This document shows positions 53,466 through 64,000 of a stretch of 64,000 nt of DNA, piece after piece. The notes beneath the pieces were generated by a model. That model did no database searches and was not told the origin of the DNA. It worked only from the letters and a program-made list of their open reading frames with translations. The DNA comes from Balamuthia mandrillaris (lineage: Eukaryota; Discosea; Longamoebia; Balamuthiidae). Position 1 is the first letter of the stretch. Each line of letters opens with the position of its first letter. The translations under genes were made by a program, and so were the position numbers. The stretch spans positions 117,001 to 181,000 of the forward strand of contig JAVKOQ010000027.1 of the NCBI GenBank assembly GCA_031835245.1, given 5' to 3'.

Positions 53466-55948
53466 ATGAAGATTTGGTTCGCATCCATCCCGGTCCTCTC
53501 CTTTGCGGCCAGCCTGCACCTCGCCTCCCTCCTCCCACGCCCGCACCTCTCTCGCCTCCTTCACCACCGCGGCCTGGAGGAGGAGGAGGACACCAACGAG
53601 GAGGACCTTCTCCGCCTCCTCAAGCCCACCGAGGAGGACTCCGACTACGACTCCGACACGGAGCAAGCCCTGAGGAAGGCGGAGGAGGAGGGGAATGAGA
53701 CGGAGACCAAGGCAGAGCAGGCGAGCGCTTGGACCCGGCGGGCCCTGCGCAACAAGTACGCGAGCGGCGGGTACAGGATCGCCCCGGAGCACCTCCACTT
53801 CGCCCAGCGCCGCCCGCTGCTGCCGCCCTTCCTCTTCCGCCTCACCCGCAAGAAGATCCGCCGCAAGGCCCTGGCCCTCTGCTGCAACGTGGAGATCATG
53901 CTGGCCCGCAAGGGGGAGGAGCGGGAGGTCGACGCCTTTGCCGAGGAGCAGCAGCGCGAGCGCGCCTTTGCCGCCCGCACCAACTGCTGCTGCGCTGCCT
54001 CTCAGCGCAGAAGAACGGAGGAAAGAGAAGCAGCCGCGAGAGGAGAGGAGACAGGAGGAGGAGGAGAAGAAGGAGGAGAAGGAGGAGAAGGAGAAATGGC
54101 GAAACGTTTGGAGCAAACGGGGATCAAAGATGAACGAGAAGCAGCGGAAGTGAAGGGCATGGTGACAGGAGAAAGCTACATGGGGCTCACCTATCACTCC
54201 GCTATGCCGCTCTTCCATGTGGAGGAGAAGAGGGTGAGAACGAGGGAGCAGAGGACGCTCACGGAGGAGTCCAAGCGTCGGCTGAAGAGAGCCGAGGAGA
54301 AGCACCCGCTGCAGTCGCTGTTGGGCGTGAACCGGACGCCGGAGGGGATGAGGGAGCGGGCGCGGAAGGTCTCCTTCTACGCCTGCGCCGCCAGGTACGA
54401 TGCAGAAAAGGCGTTGTGGTGCGCCTATGCCGCGTGTTTGGCCTACGAGAAGGCTGACTTTGTGAAGCACGTCGTTTTGGATATTTGGGGTACGTTCTGC
54501 TTCCTTCTTTCTTGTCCTTGTTGTCACAGCCACCATTGAGACTAATAACATGGCGTTGTTTGAAGGGTGGGATGAAATGCTCTATGTGAGGAGCAAGTAT
54601 ACAGACTCGCAGGCATTCCTTATGAAGAAAGGAAACGTGATGCTGGTGGCATTCTGCGGAACAAAATCATTGAAGAATTGGGGCACCAACCTTGCATTTC
54701 GTCCGGTTCCTTTCTTTCTCATTCTTGTTCTTGTTCTTGTTTTGTTGTTCTTCTGTTTGTTCGTTCTTCTTGGTTCTACATCTTGTTCTTCTACTTCTTG
54801 TTCTTGTTGTTCTTCTTCTTCTTCTTCTTCTTGTTCTTCTTGTTCTTGTTCTTCTTGTTCTTCTTCTTCTTCTTCTTCTTCTTCTTCTACTTCTTGTTGT
54901 TGTTCCTTCTGCTTCTGCTTCTGCTTCTTCAGCCCGTTTTATTTCTTTATTATACTTACTTTATTTTCTGTCGTGCTTTTCTACCAAACAGTTTCGGTTA
55001 CCCAAAAAGTCACGTCACGTTGGCGGCTTTCTAGTGCATTACGGCTTCACGAAAGCTTTTCTATCGTTGATGTATCCGTTTAGAACATTTTTGATGGATT
55101 CCGTGGCACAAGCTGGAGAAGATGAAGAGATAAAGATCTATTTGACAGGTCATTCTTTGGGGGGAGCTCTGGCGACTCTGGGTTATGCTCATTTGATGCT
55201 TTCTGATGATGTTTCTCTTCAAGACCGTGGTTTTCATGTTGAAGGTAATTCTGAAACAGCCACATAGAGTGAAAGGACAACAATCTCATGTGTCTAACTG
55301 AATCCATTCGACAGCACTTTACACATTTGGACAACCTGCAGTTGGCAGCAAAGCATTCAAGGTAGCAATCAACACCAGCCTGTGTGGTAGTGCCTACTAT
55401 CGTTTCACAAACAACAAAGATCCAGTTCCACTTCTTCCTGGCCCTCCATATTCCCAGTGTGGATGTCGTATATACATTCAACAAGATCAAACTTTAGTCT
55501 TGGTACGTATCCTTTGTTCTTCTTGGTCCCTTCTTCATCTTTTTCTTCTTCTCCTTCAGTTTGTTCATTTATTTTTTTCAATATACAGGCGGAATCAGAG
55601 AGTGCTCTTCGAAAGCTGCGAGAGCAGGAAAAGACTCCAGAGGTTCCAACCAACAAAGAAGAAAGAAGAAGCGCGCTTCGAGCTCACAGCATGATCCAAT
55701 ACCTAATTGCCGTCGAAAAGAACTTTCAAGAAGGAGCTGGATTACGGTTGCTGTCTGCAGAAGAAGTTGCTTCACCCTCTCGTCCCTCTTCGGATGTGCC
55801 CAGAGACGACAACGTGCTGGGGGACCATCCTCCAAACAACACATTACAAGAGGATGCTCAACCAAACAACATTTACAACAACAACACGCCCAAAAGAATA
55901 TCGTCCGCTTCACAAGAACGAGATAAAGGAAAAGAAATCGTTAAATAA
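53466..55948 (+). CDS. Class-3 lipase (alpha/beta hydrolase)
   Basis: Five exons (53466-54489, 54530-54705, 54992-55244, 55315-55502, 55589-55948), 666 aa. The N-terminus has a hydrophobic segment (IWFASIPVLSFAASLHLASL) that may be a signal peptide or anchor, then a long charged region with Glu-rich stretches. The lipase domain has LVAFCGTKSLKNW (oxyanion region), HYGFTKAF, the nucleophile elbow IYLTGHSLGGALATLG, and NNKDPVP with the acid Asp; a His for the triad lies further on. The C-end is polar and disordered (Asn/Pro-rich). A triacylglycerol or phospholipid substrate is likely but not resolvable. Intron 2 carries TTC repeats. Confidence 0.87.
54720..54930 (+). repeat. TTC/TTG microsatellite in a lipase intron
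   Basis: Imperfect (TTC)n and TTCTTG repeats within intron 54706-54991. Confidence 0.85.
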
Positions 55949-56009
55949 ATAAATAAATAATAAATAACACATTGCTCTTAATATCACTTCTTATCTTTTC
56001 TCTTTTCGT

Positions 56010-57362
56010 TCAAATAGGATAACCGGAAAGACATTGCGAGATGAGCTCTTGTGCCGATGGAGAAGTCAAGAACTGAGCGTGAACCATCGAGTCGAAGCAG
56101 TAATGATGCACCTTGTTAGCCTCCAAGTACTTTCGAACAGCTTCGGAGGGCACTATACTGTCTTTGCCAGAAAGAATGACCGTCGCTTTGGAAGGAAGCT
56201 GGTCCGCAAACAGAATGTTTTGATACCTTTTTGAAAAAAAAAGAGGAGAATGCATAAGTGAAAGAAAACTCTGAACAGAGTACTCTGAAACAGAAGAGGA
56301 AAATAAAGGGCACAAAGAAAGAGAAAGACTTGCACGCACCACCAAAAATGCCGGCTCATGGTATGAGAGATAAACAGCTCTCTGGCGGCAAAGTAATGCA
56401 AGAACCACTCGACGGCCCGTCTCGGCTTCTTGTACACAAAATTGTAGGCAATGTCCGACAAACACAGCAGGAAACAGACCGGATCGATAAGCACAGCTCC
56501 ACAGACGAGTTTAGGCCGTTCCTTGATCATCCACGCCACAAAGACGGTGCCCAGACTGTGGCCCACGAAACAGGCGTTTCGGAGCTCGTGCTTCTTGACG
56601 AGCATCTCTTCAATGGCTTCCACCACGTCGTTCATGGCCGGTACTATAGGAGAAGACGCGGTGGAAGAGGATGCGGAAGTGGTGAAGTGGATGCGGGAAC
56701 TAACGTGAGGAAACTCCAACATGAAGACAGCAGGTCGTTCTCTCCATTGGGTGTAACGAAGCAGAAAATAGAGGTATGGAGCGAGCCCTGTTCCAATGCC
56801 ATGAATGAAGACGAGTGGAGGTAGTTTGTTGTTACTATTGTTGTTATTGCTATGCATGGACGAAAGTATTTGATGTTCTTCTGCTTTTGTAAATGAAGAT
56901 GGAGAAGCAGAGGACGAAGAAGACGATGAAGAAGGAGAAATATGAACCCAATAGTTTAGCTTGTATTTGCCGTTGATGCAATACTTTTTGAAGCCGCACA
57001 ACCGAAGCACAACCCATCCGAAACAATCGCAAATTTTAACGAGAGCATAGTAGATCAAAGGGCGACTGAGAGCATGAACGGGCTCCAAGGAGAGCCGCAT
57101 GCAACGAACGGAGGGATTGCGACCAGCAGGAAAGGAGACGTTCTTTCGCTGTTCGATCTCGTGAACGTAGGATTTTATTTCTTCGAGCTCTTGCTCGCGT
57201 AGGCATTCCATGTATGTGCCAAAGAATGCCCACGACAACCTTTTAGAAATGTGTTTTGTGCAGTGAAGTGAGAAATGAGAAAGAAGAAAGAAGAAAAGAG
57301 AAGAAGAGGCAAAAAAGAAACGAACACGAATGGCAAATACAAAGGAAAGCAAGAGTGAAGCG

Positions 57363-57441
<79 letters not shown>

Positions 57442-58120
57442 CAGAGACAGAGACAGAGACAGAGACAGAGACAGAGACAGAGACAGAGACAGAGAGTCAG
57501 AGAGACAGAGAGACAGAGAGAAACCACCAAAAACAACAAAAAGTGAAAAAAGGACGGAAGAGAAAGTTAAAGACAAACGAACCACTCAACAACATTATCA
57601 AAGCGCAGGTTCTCAAATGGTTCATCAAAGAACCAACCGCTAAGGAATGGCTTCGGGTCGTCCACAACCTCCAAACACCGGAGAAAAAGTGCCTTTTGAA
57701 CACCATATAAATGCTGCTGTTATATCTCCAAAAAAAAAAACAAAAAGAAAAGAAAAGAAAAGAAAAGAAAAGAAAAGAAAAGAAAAGAAAAGAAAAGAAA
57801 AGAAAAGAAAAAAAAACCTGTCGATCAGCCTTCGGCAAAAAAGGAGCCGACACGCCCGCCTGCAGCTTCTTCTGCGCGCTCCGGTGGTAGACGTAGAAGC
57901 AGCACTCCAGCAGCAACCAGAGTTCCACGAAGAAGACCCAAATGGCGTCCAACACCAGCAGGCTGCCGTGGAGCAGCGGGTGGGAGCCGCCGGAGAACAG
58001 GAACTGCAGGAGGTGGTAGCCAAAGTAGCCAAAGGCCAGCGGGGAGACCATGCTTATGCCCCAAATGCTCAGCTTGACGAGCAGCAAAGAAGCATCGAAA
58101 GAGGCGAACAGCTTCTTCAT
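56010..58120 (-). CDS. Membrane-anchored alpha/beta hydrolase
   Basis: Four exons (58120-57818, 57713-57583, 57239-56343, 56226-56010), 515 aa. The N-terminus has two hydrophobic segments (LLLVKLSIWGISMVSPLAF and LLVLDAIWVFFVELWLLLE). Then come RCLEVVDDPKPFLSGWF...EPFENLRFDNVVEWLSWAFFG, seen in fungal/protist members of this hydrolase group, and the fold itself: PPLVFIHGIGTGL (oxyanion), CFVGHSLGTVFVAW (nucleophile Ser), AVLIDPVCF, VILSGKDSIVP (acid Asp) and SMVHAQFL (His). The catalytic triad is intact. Substrate unknown. A Ser-rich insert precedes the core. The introns hold GA and AAAAG repeats. Confidence 0.87.
57367..57500. repeat. GA / AGACAG repeat in a hydrolase intron
   Basis: (GA)n followed by (GAGACA)n, the reverse complement of the CTGTCT-type motif seen at 8247-8722, in intron 57240-57582. 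Confidence 0.9.
57743..57810. repeat. (AAAAG)n repeat in a hydrolase intron
   Basis: Pentamer AAAAG repeated about 13 times in the intron between exons 1 and 2. Confidence 0.9.
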
Positions 58121-58724
58121 CTTTAAAGAATAATTTGTAACTGAATAACGATCAGCTTTATTTATTTTTTTCAACAGGAGAAAAGAAAGAAAGCATACCG
58201 GAGTGGAGGGAGAAGAGAAAAGGAGGAGAGGGAGAGAGAAGGCGGAGATGAAGAGGAATAAAGGGAGCCGTTATATGGGGAACTCTACACTGCAGTTTTC
58301 TTCCTTTTTCTTTGCTCTTCGTTAAGTGTTTTTTTAATTGTCCGAGGTCGTCGGGGAATGTAAAAAGCATGTTACCTTTTATTGCAAATTTTTACCATAT
58401 TTGATCAAAATATGTCGACATAAAATGAAAAAGGGAATATTCGGCATTATTTAATCTGTGATTCTTCCAATGGGAACATTTCTATTCATTTGACTGTTGT
58501 CCCACGAACCGTCCCTACCAACGAAGCAACATGTCCCACATATTACGGGCGAAATGCTAGACATTTTTGGTCCCTAGCCAAAGAAGACGTCCTGTATTAA
58601 TTATATCGAATTTTTAAGCCCAAATTTTTTTGTTTAAGTTTTTTGCGTTACACTTCAATAAACGAAACAAAAAAAATATTTAGTTGTTTTTCTTTCAACA
58701 AAAAAGAAAAGCAAAAGAAAAAAA
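58121..58724. promoter_or_regulatory. Divergent promoter, hydrolase and kinase-arrestin genes
   Basis: TGTCGACA at 58413-58420, near the middle of the gap. No gene is seen. Confidence 0.5.
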
Positions 58725-59082
58725 ATGGGCACAAAGGAGGAGAAGAGCGTGACCCACAGGTGGAAGATCGCCTTTGAGGAGCTGGAGTTCTTGGAGAACA
58801 TTGGCAAGGGCAATTTTGGAGAGGTGTGGAAGGGCACCTACCTCGGCCTGGACGTCGCCATCAAGAGGCTTTACTTTGTGGACGATGACTTTATGCAAAA
58901 GTATATTGCCAGGGAGATGGCCACCCTCACGTACGTTGGGGTTTTTTTTTATTTTGGTCCTTTGGTTCTTCTTTTTTCCTTCGTCACTCTCTTGTGTTTT
59001 TTGGTTTGGCGTTTCTGTTTTTGCTATTTTTTTCTATTCGTGTCTTTATGTTTTTTCTTTCTTGTGACTTCTTGCTTTCTTG

Positions 59083-59127
<45 letters not shown>

Positions 59128-59214
59128 CGTTTCTTTCTTTGCTTTGAACAATTGTTATTCTTTCTTTTTTTTTTCGTTCTTTCTTTCTTGTCGTTTCTTT
59201 CTTTCCCTCTTGCT

Positions 59215-59245
<31 letters not shown>

Positions 59246-61008
59246 TTTCTTGCTTTCTTTCTTGTCTTTCTTTTTTTTCTTGTCTTTCTCTTTTTGCTTT
59301 GGTTTTTTCCTCTCTTTTTCTTTTCTTTTTTTAAAAACTATTATGAAGACAAGAAACTAAACGTTCAACAAACAAACCAACAAACCAGGGGTCTCTTCCA
59401 TCCACACATAGTGCAGCTGATGGGTCTCTGCGTGAACAGCCAGGACGTCTACATCGTCACCGAGTTCATCAACGGCGGCGACCTTCGCGGCCTCCTCAAG
59501 GACCGCAGCCAGCCCCTCTCCTGGGGGCAGCGCCTGGGCTTCGCCAGGGACATCGCCCTGGCCCTCAACTACCTCCACCACAAGAACGTGATGCACCGGG
59601 ACATCAAGAGCAAGAACCTCCTCATCGGCGATAACTACAAGGTCAAGGTCTGCGATTTTGGTTCGTAAACGGTTTTTCCTATATTGTCTTATAGGTTTTG
59701 TTCTTGTGGTTTATAGTTTTTGTGAAACTTGGAACAAACAACAGGTCTGGCAAGAACGGGTCCCAACTCCGAGGAGGAGCGCCGCTACGTGACCACCGTC
59801 GGGACGCACGAATGGATGGCCCCCGAGGTGGCCATGCAGCAGCCCTACGACAAGTCGGCCGACGTCTTCTCCTACGGCATGGTCCTCTGGGAGCTCATCA
59901 CCCGACGGAAGCCGCCCGTCCGCCACCTCAAGGACGCCTACGCCTTTGTCAGCCTGAGCCGAGAGGAGCAGGAGCACGTGCCGCGGGACACGCCCGAGGC
60001 CCTGTGGCAGCTCCTCTGCGACTGCGCCAGGACCTCGCCCCAGGAGCGGCCCACCTTCGAGGAGATCGTGGCTCGCATCAAGGACATTCAGGTCCCGCGA
60101 GGGGAGCAGGTTGGCTCCGGCTCTTCCCTGATAAACGAGAGAAGAGAGGGAGGTGGAGGAGGAAGGCACAAGAGAGCGGCCTCGATCGACTTGTCGGCTT
60201 CCGGACATTCGCACAAAGTGAAAGAAGCGCTCACGGGAGCCGCATCGGGCGAAGAGAGGGCGAGCCAAAGAAAAAGCAGCTCCAGCTCCAAAGTTCGACT
60301 GAGCCGACACTATAGCGATGACGATATATTGGACATTCATAAGAAGAAGGAGGACGATGAAGAGGACGAGCGCGACGAAAACGGAGAGGAGGATGATGAG
60401 GACGAAGAGAAGACCACAACCACCACCAAGAGCTTTATCTACCGGGACAGAGAGGTGACCGAGGTGACAAAGACGATGCGCAGGCCCTTCAGCAAAGAGC
60501 AGTGGTGTCACTTCAAGTGCTCCATCCAGAAGCGAGCGGCCTGGGCGCCAGGCACCACCATCAACGTGAACGTCAGCATCAACAACGGGTCCGGACGAAC
60601 CATTCGTCACATCAAGGTAACGTTTTTTGTTGTTTGTCTCTCTGTTGTTGTTTTGCTAAGCTTTAAACTAACAACAAACAAACAAACCAGGCTTATCTTT
60701 TGACCTCCACAAACATACAAGGCAAAAAGAAGTTGAAGATGTCCACCACGGGGACCACCATCTACAGCAAAACGATCGGCTTTCCGCTGAAAGGTTGGAA
60801 GGACTTTGATGACGAACTCAAGTTCAAGCTTCCTTCCTTTTCCTCCTCCTCCTCTTCTTCTTCTTCCTCTTCGACACTTTCTCCTGCTGCCAGTTCGAGT
60901 AACCTCCGAGCCACCCATGAATTGGTATTGGAGTTCCCGTTGAAGAAAGGAATGTATAGTTCCACCGCGAAAGCCTATCTTCCTATTCACTTCAAGACGA
61001 CTCAATGA
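58725..61008 (+). CDS. TKL-type protein kinase fused to an arrestin C-like domain
   Basis: Four exons (58725-58930, 59389-59660, 59745-60616, 60691-61008), 555 aa. The kinase domain has a full set of motifs: glycine loop IGKGNFGEVWKG, VAIKRL, HRDIKSKN (catalytic loop), DFGLARTG, and HEWMAPEV with VFSYGMVLWEL, as in TKL/Raf-like kinases, so it should be active. A charged disordered linker (Glu/Asp runs) follows. From about residue 420, FKCSIQKRAAWAPGTTINVN then SINNGSGRTIRHIKAYL and a final KKGMYSSTAKAYLPIHF form an arrestin C-half, with a Ser-rich insert. A kinase joined to an arrestin half suggests a signalling adaptor role. The substrate is unknown. Confidence 0.9.
59083..59243 (+). repeat. 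CT tracts in kinase intron 1
   Basis: Two (CT)n runs (about 59083-59122 and 59220-59243) within intron 58931-59388. Confidence 0.85.
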
Positions 61009-61200
61009 ATGGAAAGAAAAGGAGAGAAAACAGGAAGGGAGGGAGGAGTGGAAGAAAGAAAATGAAGCCACAAGAAAGACGGAAAGGCAGAAAGAACGAA
61101 CGAAGAGAGAAGATGAGGTTTGTTTTCTCTGTTGATGTGAATAGAAAACTTTTTTTTGTTGTACACTCTCAGGCAACGCTTTTGCACTTTGTTTTCACAT

Positions 61201-64000
<2,800 letters not shown>

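Overview
This is a gene-dense nuclear contig from a eukaryote. It has about 27 protein genes, almost all with GT-AG introns, plus one tRNA-Phe gene. The gene set fits an amoebozoan of the Acanthamoeba/Balamuthia type: a Spg1/Tem1 septation GTPase, a TKL kinase fused to an arrestin fold, a PDE8-like phosphodiesterase with a receiver-like domain, a Zn2Cys6-PAS factor, F-box/ankyrin proteins with long 'QWA' repeats, and a Crinkler-like P-loop ATPase. That taxonomic placement is inference, since no rRNA or other marker is present. Exon models were built by eye. Where a full model is given, the summed exon lengths are divisible by three.

Layout. 0.1-4.2 kb (minus): a tandem array of three small secreted paralogues with two decayed relics. 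4.4 kb: tRNA-Phe(GAA). 4.5-7.1 kb (-): MFS sugar transporter. 7.65-11.3 kb (+): BTB-BACK-SPRY protein. 11.9-13.0 kb (+): Spg1/Tem1 GTPase. 13.4-14.5 kb (-): small arrestin-fold protein. 15.1-16.7 kb (+): ALKBH6-like dioxygenase. 16.8-18.1 kb (+): tail-anchored coiled coil. 18.1-19.2 kb (-): RSRC2-like SMAP/RS protein. 19.6-20.9 kb (+): 2OG-Fe(II) oxygenase-like protein. 21.0-23.0 kb (-): two-domain GNAT acetyltransferase. 23.9-25.3 kb (-): intronless F-box/ankyrin protein. 26.0-28.6 kb (+): Zn2Cys6-PAS factor. 28.7-31.8 kb (-): VPS62/DUF946 protein. 32.3-34.6 kb (+): secreted CGVCGG-repeat protein. 34.9-35.9 kb (-): divergent histone H3. 36.5-37.4 kb (+): Pro/Thr-rich protein. 37.8-40.4 kb (+): Crinkler-like P-loop protein. 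40.5-41.5 kb (-): charged protein with a UBA-like end. 42.2-45.6 kb (+): cyclic-nucleotide PDE. 45.7-47.1 kb (-): possible 2OG oxygenase. 47.5-52.0 kb (+): DPYD. 52.3-53.0 kb (-): SAM protein. 53.5-55.9 kb (+): class-3 lipase. 56.0-58.1 kb (-): membrane alpha/beta hydrolase. 58.7-61.0 kb (+): TKL kinase-arrestin. 61.2 kb to the right edge (-): F-box/ankyrin protein, 5' end outside the window.

Overall features. Genes mostly alternate strands, giving convergent pairs with 60-230 bp between stops and divergent pairs with 0.4-0.8 kb between starts. The divergent gaps repeatedly carry the exact 8-bp palindrome TGTCGACA (14 copies found by eye, none in coding sequence), and some carry TGACGTCA. Introns carry large simple repeats that are pyrimidine-rich on the coding strand in nearly every case. 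The neighbours do not form an obvious pathway. The strongest points of interest are the TGTCGACA motif, the histone H3 variant, the secreted tandem family, the Crinkler-like gene and the kinase-arrestin fusion.
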